A model generated the notes under the pieces. It saw only the letters and a program-made list of their open reading frames with translations, was not told the DNA's origin and did no database searches. Shown piece by piece: positions 23,901 through 33,684 of a DNA stretch of 64,000 bases (position 1 is its first letter; each line of letters starts with the position of its first letter). A program made the translations under genes and the position numbers. This stretch comes from Agelas oroides (lineage: Eukaryota > Porifera > Demospongiae > Agelasida > Agelasidae), in NCBI GenBank assembly GCA_949130485.1, contig OX422184.1:15350405-15414404 (forward strand), read 5' to 3'.

Positions 23901-26900
23901 AAGCTTCCCACTCAAATCACAGTGGAATTGTTATCTATGGAAATGGTTAATTTATAAAAATCGGAGATAAAGTCACTGTGTATAGCATTGCCATTGAGGT
24001 CACCAATAATCGTTTGCTGTACTTTGTCAGTTGGAACGTGCAAAAGTGTTTAAAATTGCTCATTATGACATACTTGTATCATTCATACACTCATGTGCAC
24101 AATGCAACCTCGCTATTATGAGACTTGTTGGAGTCTGATTCAATTCAATTGTGCAGAATTAGAGGGATAATTATAGTGCTCCAGTTACCAACACTTGCTC
24201 CGCAATACTGTAGGAAATGCCTCCATTCCAATTATTGCAAAGACATAGTAGACCACCAAAAGCAGCATGATTGCACTGTAAGTGTAGAATGCAATATGTG
24301 AGTTACAACTTTATAAGTCTTTTCTAACGAGCATTGCCCAGATTTGATCTTGTGCTGTCTTGGAGAACACACTATATGTAAGTTCTATTTATGACCTGCA
24401 TGTTCAAAGTGCATGCAATGGTAGCTACCATATAAGTTGTCAGGGGTTTAGTTTTGCTAAATTGCCATTTGGCAAATTTTTTTATTGCTCCCAAGCTCTT
24501 ACGAGACGTGATCGTCACGTGTTACTATACTTAGCTAGAGTGGTTGAAAGCAAGTACAAAGGCCATGGAAACGTGCAAAGTTGAAAGTTGCAGTTAAGGC
24601 CATCATTTATGGCTAAACTGCAGCACTAAAAACATGCTAAAATAGTTCTGTGGATCAGTATGCATTGGCGATAACACTACTTATATTTGTGTCTTCTAGA
24701 CTCTAGAGTACACTGCTCTCTGTATAGAAACCCCATGGTACAAGTTCATCTTTCCTGACAACAGTTGCACAGCTAGGTGCGGGCCTAGTCGGGCAAGACC
24801 TTACTACATAACATTAAATTGACCTAGTGCATGCTTCAAGTGTAAATGTATGGTGGATTTAGGTCGCATTGTTATGGCAATGCCATGAAGAGTGCAAGAC
24901 AGATGGTAATGATTCAGGTCTAACAATTAGTCTGGACTTGGCTACGATCATAGTGTAGCTTGTTCAAAACTCTACAGTCACTATCTGTAACATTCTGGAT
25001 AGTGCCCGTTTCATATGTACCCAATCATTATCCGTTAGTGTGAAAAATCTATAGCATAGCTACACACACACACACACACACAGAACATTGAATGATGGTA
25101 CCTCCATTGCTGACCTAATAATTTTTCCCATCAAGAATGCTATTGCTTTCATAATTTTCTGGTATCTTCCTTTTAACCAAAAAAGCCTGAAGATGAATAA
25201 AGATGTCTGTTGGTACAGAAACATAATCTTCAAACGTGCTTGCTTACCTGATGAGTATGACAGGCCGGAAAAAAATTAATTTGCAGTAGTTGATCTCCAG
25301 AAAAAGCATCACTAGACTACTGAAAATAATTGCCAAGTCAATCCTGTAAAGAGAAATAGTATGGGTATGCTATTCTGTCAGACTTTTACATAATTATTGT
25401 GTGTGTTTGTGCATATGCATGTTGTATCTTATACTTGTAGTGTATTAATGACACAGACCTGGAAAATTTTATTGTAAAATTCTTTCATGGTTACAGTATG
25501 TAAAATTAACGGTCACCACATCATGAACTGCAAATAAAAACCATTACTAAATTTGCACTTTCTGGCGCCATTCTTGGGGATCAACAGCATTGTCGGCCAC
25601 CTGGGGGGCGGCAAATGCACATTGATTGCAACACATGGAGATAACTCAGCAGAGAGAACAATGAGTTTGGAACAGTTTGGATCTGTGAAGGGCTCTGACG
25701 TGACTTCCTCTGAATTGTCCATAAGACAGTGATGGCCAGGATCAGTTGGAATATAAGACACTGGAAACGGCACCGGAAATTCTGTTCACCTACCCAGCCC
25801 TAACCCTTACCCTACCTGTGCGCTAACTACCCGTAATCCGAATTTCCGGTGCCATGTATTCCAACTGGATGGCCGTTGTTACAGTGATATGTGTCACCGT
25901 GTTGAATCCAGGTAGGCTGATAGACTCTGGGTGCGTTTGTTATACCCCTGTGTAGCTGATTTGTGTTTGTTTCCGTGTAGCTAGCTGTAACAGCTTCTGA
26001 AACTTGAATTTTGCTGTGTGGCGTAGCGGTGATTTTCTTTATTGTACAGTGTTTCTTGCTTGTTCTCCCTCTCGATTTTGCTCGTAGTTGCTTCTTGCTG
26101 TGTTAGCTTTATCTTGTCTCAGAACAGAATAACCTAAGCATAGTATAAGTTAGATATATCCCTCTGAATTGGGATATAAGACCCATTAATCCCTTGGGAA
26201 AGGTCACTGCTTACCTCGAAAGTACCTCGGGCTTCGCCCTCAGTACTTCCTCAACTTCATACAAGCACTGACCTTAGTTTCCCATGGGATATAACGGGTC
26301 TTGTATCCCACTTGTCAAGGGATATATCCTACACATGTGCAATAAGATGGGATCTCTACCACTCTGTCAGGATGGGCAAATACATGAATAATTACAGTAA
26401 TGGCACTCATACAATGTGACATGTATAGCTAGTATAACAAACACTCACCAATTCCAGATTTTAGTGAAGTATTTGTATCCACAGGCAATAATCTTCATGG
26501 TTACCTCAATGCAGTAAACTATGAACAGTAGGGCATGCATTTGATGTAGTTTGGCATATGGTGCAAAACCACACTTTAGAGGACATGGTCTGCTAACCCA
26601 CCTGCTACGAACAGGAAAGATACCCACAAGACTTCATCATGGCACTGGTTTCCACTTGGCACTTTAGGAGATATACACGTCATAGCACACTGCTCTATAG
26701 ATTTACATGTTTTTCTATTGGCACAATATAGCCATAAACAAAGTTTATACATACGTACCTTGAACAATGTAAATGATTAGAAATAGTGCATTGGCTATGG
26801 CCACCAATGCTGCAGCAATGAAAGAGCAAAAGTGATATCACACACACATTGGGTATGCACATGCACCAACATTATTGGCTCACTGAGAAAAATCTTGAAG

Positions 26901-29900
26901 TGACAAGACTTCACGACAGTTGCTACATTTTTGAACGGTAGAATGATAACACTCACAATCATTCATAACAAGAAGAAAGGGATACCACTTACAAAAGCGG
27001 TCCTGGAGGCCTTCACATGGATGTTTACTCCTTGGTTTCTATTGAATAAGTAAAGTACTAAAATTATAAACACTAAAGGGTATAATGTGCAATTTTAGCA
27101 TACTGGTGGAATCCATTTGAAATCCAGTGCTTCATAGAGATGGTAGAATTCCTTAAGCGTAAGTCCCTTGATTTCAACCTCACCAGGTGTACGATTTGTG
27201 CCATTCTGAGCTTCTTCTCTTCTGACTTCAATTTTTTGTAGAGCTTTCAAGGTACACAGAACCTGCCACATAGCTAAATATGAAATTCAAAATACCCCTG
27301 ATAGAACTGTGGGAATCACATTTTGCCATAAATACTTGCATGTAAACAAAAACACTCTTTCTAGTTGTATAAGTGATTCTAACTCTTGAAATGTGGTAAT
27401 ACTTTACAACTGTACTAGCAAGGCAGCTCCTCTGCTGCTGTCTGCTACAGATTTTAAAGCTGCCTGTTAATTCTTTCTTATTGCCGAACGCCTTAGCGTG
27501 AGGCACATAATCATGCGGGCGCTTATGGGGCCTTTGTCTGAGGTTGTGCTTGTATGTATGTATGTATGTATGTATGTATGTCCGTAACAGGTTTACGACT
27601 GAAGTATACGAGTTTACGTATGTTTACGAACCCTCCGGCATGTGCCCCTCTTGGTGGGCTTGAGCTCGCAGCGCTGAGCTGATGGCCCATGAACGGGATA
27701 GGCAGAGAACAGCATGGCATCGTAGTAGGGAGACTACACAACAAAGGTGAGCTTGCATAAACAGGTTGGAATGATGCCAAGGGCAATATAACAGTGACAG
27801 GTCTGGAGACAACTTGCGCGACAGTACCTGAACAATTCACTTCGTTCCCTGACCCGTGAACGGGATAGGTGGAGGATAGCAGTAGGGAGACTACAGAGCA
27901 GTGATAGTCTACTGAAGCTGAATCATCTCGACCGCACTTCGCCATTTCGACAACTTTCCATGTCCTCGGCGTGAGACACATGATGCCCATGCGTATAGCT
28001 ACCTAGTACTTTAAGCAGTATTTGCCATCAGTAATTATTAATGATATAAATCGTAAGCCTTTTTGAATGTAAGGTACTATTACCACTAGTCCCTGGCTAT
28101 TCCTTCAAAGTTTCTTTTGTATGCATGTTATATATACAGAGTAAAATAAAGAGAAAAAAAAGCCACTGACAAAAAGAGTGTGCCAATGTACATATATGTA
28201 GTTACTAGCTACCAGCTTGTCTAGCTACTACCTCAAGTATATTATAAGAAAGTCTACATGTAAGTTCTATTACTTTGATAACATGTACAGAACTTTCATA
28301 CAACATTTAAATGCAAACTACTGCCTATGGTCTTTTGAACAATTTGTGATTATTTGTATGAAATATATGCTTTCTAAGTGTATATGATATGCTAATTATA
28401 CGTCTATAACTATTTTAATATAACTCACGCATTAGTGGTTTATACTCCAACATCAATTTGATAAAAGTGTCAACATCTAATGCTTGATCATTTCCTGTCA
28501 GACTGTGATATGCTTTCTTCAATGCTGTCCTGAATAAAGCAGAATATGCAATGCATGTACTTTAAAGGCATACATGTACAGCTCAGAGATCTCACTTCCA
28601 GTGCTTGAACTTCTTCTCGAACTTTTTCTTGCTGGCATGTGTGAAGCTGCCATATACGACACCAAGCAACTACAAGATGTTTAATGCAATCTTGTATACA
28701 TGTCAAAGCTTAGTCCTGATTTTGCATAATTGTATTAGTGGTACATGCAGCCACTATTACAGTGGCTAAAGTTGCATTTTCTCAGATTTGAGCTATAGCT
28801 ACTGGTACATACCACATTTGTAAGAAGGTAAAATGTGATCACAAGAAATATGATAAAAAATACTGCACTCCACCCATTCAGTTTGTATGATTCCAGCATC
28901 ACATCAGGATGGCTGCACGTTAAGAACAGAAAATGTAACCACTGTAGCATCTCCAATGAGTAATAAATATTAACTTACTTTGCAGTTGTCAGAGTGATGA
29001 AGAGGCTGACAAATGATTGTCCCACTGTGCTTAAATACTATACATACATATTCATAGTTTACATATGAAACTCCAATCAATATACACTATTATAAGTCTT
29101 ACATCAGGATTGTATTGTGCAAAGAGGTAGTAGCCTATGGTATATATATGTATTGTGTGTGTATGTGTGTGTGTGTGTGTGTGTGTATGCGTATGCATGT
29201 GCATGTGTGCATCATTGTGCATGGTAAACAGTATGTATCAATAATATAATAAAATATTGTCAGAGTAAGTTCTTGGAACCTTACCCATGAGAGCAAAGAT
29301 GGCTATCATAAACAACAACACTAGCAGTACATCAACAATCTCCTTTAGACAGTTGCCAATATTTCGCAGAGTTCTGAAAGACACAAAAAGAATTAAAAAT
29401 GGTGACTAATTTTGTTATCCATTGCTAGGATTCTGCAAGAATTGTTATCATCGGTACCTGCGTGTTTCACTCATCAAGTATGTGTCAATGAAGAAGAACG
29501 GCCGAAGAGAACGAGTCACCCGAATATGACTTTGACGATTTATGATCACAACAACTGCTTCAACAAACATGACAGCCAGAAACAATGCCTAGAATATATT
29601 AATAGTAGAAAGATATATAAGTGGCTTCTAGGGTTGTACCTGACTAATAAAGTGGTGAATAAGATTGCATTGAGATTGTGACCACCCCTCTCAGTGATTT
29701 TGTTTGTTGCCATGTAAAACATAAAATGCTATTATGATCACTGTCCTAAAATCATTACAAGTCAGAAATGAGCTGTTTTGCAATTTTCTTTACAAACATT
29801 TACATACACAGTGCATATTTCCATTTCACAACTCAGTCAACTATTAATGCGGAACACGCCAAAAGGGTAAAATTGCCATTTGATATTAAAAGGGTCTTTG

Positions 29901-32900
29901 GGGCGATTTCTGGAAATGTGCACATTTATGCACCAAATTATACTTGTTCTCCTAGCTCAATCATTTGCAATTGACATCTCATCCTCAGGAAATTGACTGT
30001 AACAACTGTTTGGGCAAACACATTCAGTCAGAATCACTTTCTAGCTCTTTTTGCACCAGTTTCCTTGCATTGTCAAAATTAGGCATAACAACAGAACCTC
30101 TGCCATGACGGTAATTGTTCCTGGGACCTCCCATAGAATATTCCTCATCCTATTCAGTGAATGCAGCTAAGTGTGCTTCATCTTCACATGCTAGAATGCT
30201 TATGTCATCACTAGTAGTAGCTATAGCTCATAGCAGCTGTTTAAAAGATGCAAAGTGGTGATACTACTGAATGTTCTACAGTTATAGCTAGGCAACTTAC
30301 CCAGAAATACAGCTGCATTCCACATCCCATGTGGATAATCCCCACTTAATGAGCACTTTCTGACATGGGAGTATGCATATGTTTAACCTCAGGATTGTGG
30401 CAACTCAATAATCCCAGTTTTGTCAAAATTTCACATAATTAGAGTACTGAATATTCATAAATTTCACCCTAAGGGCCATTTTCCTATAAAATGGCCCAAA
30501 TATTGGAAGGTGTACTTTTTTAATCCCTTTTCAGGGATACTTTAGGTATAATGAAATGATACTTGCTCATTCACTGTTTCAGCCTTGAAAGTATAGGTGT
30601 GTATGTAGCAGTTAAGTCACTCACTATCAAAACTGTCCGATGTGTGACAAACTTTTTTCTGAGCCAGAAGGCCCGCAGTATGATGTCAAGAGCAAGAAGC
30701 AACAACAAGATCATCTCTATTGGAGCGTGTATCTATAGGTACCAGAGACATAACATTATTATGATGGACACAAATTTAAAAACGTACCATTCACATACTG
30801 ACTATTTAGCTGAAAACATTGGAATCATTCCATGTCAAATCAACACAAAAAAATCTTTACCCTCACCAATTTGAACGAAACTTGTTTTTGATACAGTGTC
30901 TGTTGATATATTAACCCACAGTGAGTTTCAGCATTCTGTAATGTATGGCTTCAGAGTTAGAAAATGCTTACCTGCAGTTACTAAAACTTTACGTCATCAT
31001 TAGTGCACTTTGACCTTTGCTATCTCAAAATGGGTATTTTAATTCTGATTAATTTTTTTCCAAATATTGTTTGGGTCCTCTCCAAGTGGTGTAAAAATTG
31101 TTTTAGGACTGCCATGGGATTGGGAGATACGTGACAGAATATGATGGCAGTTAGGGGATATGTACTGTAAAGCAATCCTATACTTACCGGATGGTGGTTC
31201 ATTTTGATTAGTATGGTAGGAGATACCTTTGTAAACATGAAGCGACAAAATATCCATGATTCCATGGTTGGTATGTGGTAGTTACCATGGTTACTAGGTC
31301 AGTTATCTCCTCTAGTAAGCAGTTCAGTGCTGTTCAACATGTAGAAATGATGACAATTCTTTTTTGTTACAACTTGCTCAGGCTCTCCCTATCATAATTG
31401 CATTTCTCTAATACAATAGGGCTGGAAATTTTGAGAGGATAAAATTTAGCTGATTGATAGCTACAGCTAATGATTTAAAATATGGTTCAGCTTGGTGGAT
31501 TTGTAGGTAGCTTACTGAGTGATAATGTCATAAACCTTAGGAAAATTGCAATCATTGCTGCAGGGGTTCTTACTGGTGATAGAAAGCTATATCAAAAGGC
31601 AAGGATGCTTGCTGAATTGCGTGGACACTGAGTTGAAAGTTGCAACGAGTGTGAGTTAAAGCTTGGCAAAGTATGTAGCAACTGCAAAGAAAAGGAACCA
31701 GCAGTAGCTGTGATATGAAGTTGTTCCCTCATTTCTAGAAAGGCTGGCTCCTTGCTTACTGTTTATGCTTGAATTCTTTGAGAAGTGGACTTTGTTGTCA
31801 GCAGCAACCACTCTTGTGAAGTGCACATGTTCCCAGGCCTTTGTGAACACAAGTCTTTGATCATTTAGTATACAAAAAGAGGGGGAAGGTCTGGAAGATC
31901 TGACCACACACATGGTAGCAGGTAGACAGAGGGTAGACACACAGTCAGGGGGGTAGGGAGAGCAGGGGTGAGGATCTTGAGGCCCTTTCCTCTAATGTTC
32001 GTTGGAAGCTGGAGCATTTGCAAAGCAGGATGAATACTGCTTACTGTTAGGCATGAAATATTATGGTAGGGCACTACCCTGTGCGTGTTTACCCTCTATC
32101 CACCTGATTTCAAAGCACACGACTACCCTTCATATTTGCAAGTAACTAGAAAGTTAAGGCAACACAGGCCTGGTGTCAAGACTACACTGCCACCTTACAC
32201 CCATGAAAATGTGATGAATAGAATCATGATGAAATATGATTTTGGTGTTTGAGACATGTCTGGTGTTGGATTCACCAGAGGAGATAACTGCATGACCTAG
32301 TAATCATGGCAACTACCACTTGGACATCACATACCAACCATGGAATCGTGGATATTTTGTCGCGTCATGTTTACAAAGGTATCCACTACCATACTAATCA
32401 AAATTAACCGCCATCAGGATTGCTATATTCTCCACTTCACCCTTGTTTCTATGGTAACAGGTGGGTATTATTTTCCATATACTGACAGGAAGTTGTAGAT
32501 TCTGTAGATTCTGTTCCATATACCACAGGAAGTTGTAAAATGATGTTACCTATAAGCAACCTTGTTTACAGTGTAAACTACTTTACATTTACTAATAACA
32601 TACCTTGTTTACAGTGAAAACTATTACTAATAACAACAAGGACCAATCAGAGTGGAGAATATAACAGATAAACCACAGTAGACAGAGATTTATGGCCATA
32701 AACAACCCTCGCCCTCCGGCTCGGGTGGTTTATGAACCATAAATCCCTGTCTACTGTGGTTTATCTATTACTTACAGTACATATCCCCTAACTGCCATTA
32801 CATTCTGTCACGTATCTCCCAATCCCATGGCAGTCTCACAACCATTGTACACCACTTGGAGAGAAGAACCCAAACAACATTTTGAAAAAAATTAATCAGA

Positions 32901-33684
32901 ATTAAAATATTCATTTTGAGATAGCAAAGGTCAAAGTACACTAATGATGACGATCTTTGTGGGATATACTTGTTAATTTTATCAAACGAAAAGAGATTTT
33001 ATGAGCTACAAGTGGTGTAAATTGTAGGTCATTAAGCTAATCTGTCTCAATGCTATGGTTGATTTAGTAACAGCAGGTAAGCTAAAATTTTCCGATAAAT
33101 CAATTTTTCGTCCCGTCTGACTCTGAAGGCATACATCGCAGAATGCTGAAACTCACTGTGGGTTAGTATCTCAACAGACACAGTATCAAAACCAAGTTTC
33201 GTTCAAATCAGTGAGGGTAAAGATAGTTGATTTGACATGGAATGAACTAATGATCACCGTGCCATGTGGTGTAATAATAAAAGCTTTTTAACTTCAAGTT
33301 ATATACATGATCCAAGCAGCGGGACACCACTGTACTAGTGAGAGTAGTACAATGCACTGTGAGACCCAGGTAAGAGCCCATAAATAGATTGGATGCTTTG
33401 GCTCAGGTTAACTATGTATATGAATACTGCATGCCATTTATGATTGTGTACTTCATTGATAATTCTAAAGTGCATACCTGAATTTCCCCCTCTGCGACTG
33501 GAAATACAGCAGGCTTTTCAAACAGAGCCAGAAGCATCAGTAATAAGGTGATAATGAGATGCAAAGAGCAATAGACTGGGTTGTGGATGATGTAGTATGA
33601 CAGTACACCAACTTCATCATGTGGGTGTTGAAGGAACACGTCATTCTTCTCCCCTTCTGTAATATAGAGTACTGCATCCCGGAT
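4964..33684 (-). CDS. TPCN1: two-pore channel, TPCN1-like (25 exons traced)
   Basis: Two-pore channels are dimeric endolysosomal cation channels with two six-helix domains per subunit, opened by PI(3,5)P2 and NAADP-dependent signals. I traced these exons in gene order: 33684-33478, 30732-30625, 29588-29458, 29373-29285, 29134-29103, 29037-28979, 28912-28813, 28669-28596, 28529-28429, 27262-27104, 27038-26993, 26809-26755, 26601-26449, 25343-25248, 25186-25115, 24275-24189, 13482-13367, 10426-10380, 10312-10220, 10120-9988, 9920-9903, 5889-5729, 5657-5619, 5256-5170, 5032-4964. All have GT-AG borders, and phases agree except at one gap between 28429 and 27262, where a very small exon must be missing. 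The traced coding length is about 777 residues, close to the family size. Diagnostic segments are GEKNDVFLQHP before S1, the TANHPDVM filter of domain I, MVVNNW of domain II and VAFILDAFA in the last helix. N-terminal exon(s) beyond 33684 were not found. Confidence 0.9.
5890..6796 (-). other. TPC intron sequence left of the foldback element
   Basis: AT-rich intron sequence between the tail exon and the 2.36-kb foldback element. I see no exon in either strand. Confidence 0.5.
6797..9152. mobile_element. foldback element copy 1 (long inverted repeats)
   Basis: The element begins GGGTCATTCCATGTCAAATC and ends with its complement. Arms of about 675 bp face each other across a roughly 1-kb centre. 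Each arm carries the same 87-codon open frame on its inward strand (7421-7158 minus; 8531-8791 plus, where an in-frame extension makes it longer), which is a by-product of the inverted repeat rather than evidence of a gene. No transposase is seen. It sits in a TPC intron, in the opposite orientation to copy 2. The centre has a 15-bp simple repeat of AGCTATATCAGAAG at 7688-7748. Confidence 0.88.
9153..9902 (-). other. TPC intron sequence right of the foldback element
   Basis: Intron sequence without a recognisable exon or repeat. Overlapping plus-strand frames at 9397-9746 have no domain or splice support. Confidence 0.45.
9903..10426 (-). CDS. TPCN1: TPC exons: domain II filter, S6 and start of tail
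   Basis: Four exons: 10426-10380 (47 nt, TLFVLMVVNNWYIVM, including the VNN filter), 10312-10220 (31 residues, pore exit and S6 start, LTRLYFMSFYIITL), 10120-9988 (rest of S6, VVLQVSVAFILDAFANARKI, then a basic stretch and CCCNHMNSEL) and an 18-nt microexon 9920-9903 (GPANK). The 8 bases forming the acceptor of the filter exon, 10427-10434, are one copy of a hAT target duplication. Intron starts next to both 10120 and 9920 look alike (CTGTTAG and CTATTAG, each followed by GTGG). Confidence 0.87.
10549..10818 (+). pseudogene. BED zinc finger fragment of a hAT transposase
   Basis: From ATG at 10555 the frame reads MAMSDKPVSIEPANAGEDET and continues to VWKHFGFEADEKGK and KCRVCQQEVAAKDGNTSNLY, which is the C-x2-C and aromatic layout of a BED finger. 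The expected histidine half follows as YRHPDLY. A few residues of the usual LxxRHP spacing are missing. The frame is cut at 10814 by the nested element and picks up again after 13129 (VERGQARASVIVQQ) before a stop at 13234. No catalytic RNase H or dimerisation domain is present. Confidence 0.7.
10814..13121. mobile_element. nested hAT-like element, CAGTGGCGTAGCCAGG ends
   Basis: The element starts CAGTGGCGTAGCCAGG and ends CTACGCCATTG. It is flanked by an 8-bp duplication CTTGCAGG (10806-10813 and 13122-13129), which is the hAT signature. Subterminal regions at about 10960-11068 and 12980-13098 are inverted copies of each other, including GATCCAGTTCCAT and GTGATGTCACCACATGG versions. No transposase is seen. 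It disrupts the BED zinc finger frame of the outer element, and itself contains a MULE-like miniature element at 11852-12085. Confidence 0.85.
11852..12085. mobile_element. MULE-like miniature element with 9-bp TSD
   Basis: The 234-bp element starts TAGCCTCGTTCCCAGGC and ends with a near-complement finishing GAGGCTA. The 9-bp sequence AGGCTTATG flanks it at 11843-11851 and 12086-12094. The interior is largely an inverted repeat built on TTTTTACCTTCCGTTTGCGT and ACAATAATAC. A 9-bp duplication with a TAGCCTCG terminus recurs at three other places in the window, which defines one family. Confidence 0.88.
13367..13482 (-). CDS. TPCN1: TPC exon: luminal loop before the domain II pore
   Basis: This 116-nt exon encodes DYNHTWYGVGEYYSGTMN with several Asn-X-Ser/Thr sites, then VYWSLNFHTNILSSF, which aligns with the YYYLNNFDNILNSF segment of TPC1 before the pore helix. 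It is separated from the S5 exon by the array and from the filter exon by a hAT-like insertion. The donor GTGAGT lies directly below 13367. Confidence 0.88.
13663..13684 (+). repeat. short telomere-like GGGTTA tract in unit 1
   Basis: Unit 1 has three perfect TTAGGG steps, where units 2-7 have one intact step followed by the diverged TTTGGTTTAGGG. This is an internal sequence of the repeated element, not a chromosome end. Confidence 0.8.
13810..14361. mobile_element. TA-flanked miniature element carrying a HIRAN fragment
   Basis: The element starts CCGTAGTGTCCCG and ends with the exact complement CGGGACACTACGG. TA lies on both sides, and comparison with units 3, 4, 6 and 7 shows an intact GTATCTCAAATC at the empty site. 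This suits a Tc1/mariner-type non-autonomous element. Long C and G runs mark both subterminal regions. Most of the interior is a reverse-strand HIRAN-like coding fragment. Confidence 0.88.
13941..14213 (-). pseudogene. captured HIRAN-domain gene fragment
   Basis: The frame encodes 90 residues with STVRGHHVYKAAWSPYIGEE, then EVNNIHDDFAVAVLKNGNTV and GHVPREISR. This is the arrangement of a HIRAN domain, in which a basic first strand is followed by a conserved D-xx-AVAV and a VG-x-VPR motif. HIRAN domains bind single-stranded DNA 3' ends in HLTF/Rad5 helicases and also occur as stand-alone proteins in early animals. The frame has an ATG and a stop and no internal break, but lies wholly within a miniature inverted-repeat element, so I read it as a captured gene fragment. 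Expression is unknown. Confidence 0.72.
15321..15498. repeat. inverted 178-bp core in array unit 2
   Basis: In unit 3 the matching segment is 16346-16523 in the other orientation. Sequence on both sides is unchanged, with CAT just before and ATG just after the segment in either state, so the inversion is exact to within 3 bp. The same inversion occurs in unit 5 at about 18396-18573. Confidence 0.93.
18396..18573. repeat. inverted 178-bp core in array unit 5
   Basis: This is the same inverted state as in unit 2, with the same junctions and one base difference (GTAGTGACAA against GTAGCGACAA). Units 2 and 5 also share AAACCCTTCTC where the other units have AAACTCCTTCTC. Units 2-4 and 5-7 therefore look like two copies of a three-unit block. 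Confidence 0.92.
18756..21096. mobile_element. foldback element copy 2, inserted in array unit 5
   Basis: The element has GGGTCATTCCATGTCAAATC ends and is flanked by GTAT at 18752-18755 and 21097-21100. Intact units show a single GTAT there. Arms are about 18756-19431 and 20422-21096. The centre is a reverse-complement match to copy 1. An 87-codon frame appears in each arm, as in copy 1. No transposase is visible. Confidence 0.92.
23648..24188 (-). other. TPC intron between array and S5 exon
   Basis: Unique AT-rich intron sequence, no repeat or exon recognised. The S5 exon donor GTAACT is at its upper end. Confidence 0.6.
24189..25343 (-). CDS. TPCN1: TPC exons: S3 to S5 of domain II
   Basis: Three exons: 25343-25248 (S3 and start of S4, ending FFRPVILIR), 25186-25115 (S4-S5, LFWLKGRYQKIMKAIAFLMG) and 24275-24189 (S5, AIMLLLVVYYVFAIIGMEAF). 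Two arginines of the second S4 helix are kept. All exon phases match. After the S5 exon comes a 10.7-kb intron holding the tandem element array. Confidence 0.88.
24276..25114 (-). other. TPC intron between S4-S5 and S5 exons
   Basis: Unique intron sequence with a short (CA)n tract at 25063-25082. I found no further exon in it. Confidence 0.6.
25344..26448 (-). repeat. TPC intron with inverted-repeat segments
   Basis: The intron holds two repeat-like segments. Bases 25740-25870 form an inverted pair (CCAGTTGGAATA-type sequence and CACCGGAAATTC on both sides). Bases 26157-26331 start and end with GGATATA/TATATCC, with inner ACCCATTAATCCC against GGATATAACGGGT. These look like decayed miniature elements. 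No exon is visible. Confidence 0.5.
26449..27262 (-). CDS. TPCN1: TPC exons: inter-domain linker, S1 and S2 of domain II
   Basis: Four exons: 27262-27104 (linker, with LKALQKIEV and LTLKEFYHLYEALDFKW, matching the second EF-hand-like part of TPC1), 27038-26993 (short linker), 26809-26755 (S1, LVAIANALFLIIYIVQG) and 26601-26449 (S2, ALLFIVYCIEVTMKIIACGY). For the S1 exon I chose the donor GTATGT at 26754 rather than GTACGT at 26758, because only the former keeps the frame into the next exon. Confidence 0.85.
27482..27990. mobile_element. short repeat element in a TPC intron
   Basis: The segment starts TTGCCGAACGCCTTAGCGTG, which closely resembles the ends of the copies at 41172 and 4768 (TTGTTGCCGAGCGCATTAGC). 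Its other end repeats GGCGTGAGACACATGATGCC, similar in the same direction to the first end. Inside is a (TATG)n tract at 27551-27582 and two direct copies of TGAACGGGATAGG (27692 and 27856). A 155-codon minus frame runs through it without a recognisable domain. Confidence 0.5.
28429..30732 (-). CDS. TPCN1: TPC exons: S2 to S6 of domain I and EF-like linker
   Basis: Eight exons fall here: 30732-30625 (S2), 29588-29458 (S3-S4), 29373-29285 (S4-S5 linker and S5), 29134-29103, 29037-28979 (pore helix), 28912-28813 (filter and S6 start), 28669-28596 (end of S6) and 28529-28429 (linker). S2 reads IEMILLLLLALDIILRAFW. The filter reads TANHPDVM across an exon junction. After S4 the basic cluster TRRTLR matches the arginine cluster that binds PI(3,5)P2 in vertebrate TPC1. 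S6 runs into SFTHASKKKFEKKF, again basic as in TPC1. Several introns here are 65-84 nt. Confidence 0.9.
30822..33245. mobile_element. foldback element copy 3, diverged
   Basis: The ends ATCATTCCATGTCAAATCAA and GATTTGACATGGAATGA match copies 1 and 2, and the centre is in the same orientation as copy 1. The arms have more substitutions and small deletions than in the other two. The right arm is split by about 360 bp of unrelated sequence at about 32415-32775. The element lies in the first traced TPC intron. Confidence 0.85.
32415..32775. repeat. insertion with terminal hairpin inside foldback copy 3
   Basis: Compared with copies 1 and 2, this segment interrupts the right arm. It ends in a large hairpin with arms GATAAACCACAGTAGACAG (32670) and its complement near 32747-32766. 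A duplicated CAGGAAGTTGTA motif occurs at 32485 and 32527. Confidence 0.6.
33478..33684 (-). CDS. TPCN1: TPC exon: N-terminal segment and S1 of domain I
   Basis: This 207-nt exon, phase 0 at both ends, encodes 69 residues. It starts IRDAVLYITEGEKNDVFLQH, which aligns with the conserved TPC1 segment just before the first helix, and continues into a hydrophobic S1 (LHLIITLLLMLLALF). The acceptor is CCATAG at 33685 and the donor GTATGC below 33478. It is the most 5' exon I can identify, and no start codon is in it, so at least one upstream exon is missing from my trace. Confidence 0.88.

Noticed and set aside
27523-27990. 155-codon minus-strand frame in a TPC intron
   Set aside because: It coincides with a short repeat element, contains a (TATG)n-derived stretch and no domain, and does not fit the channel sequence.
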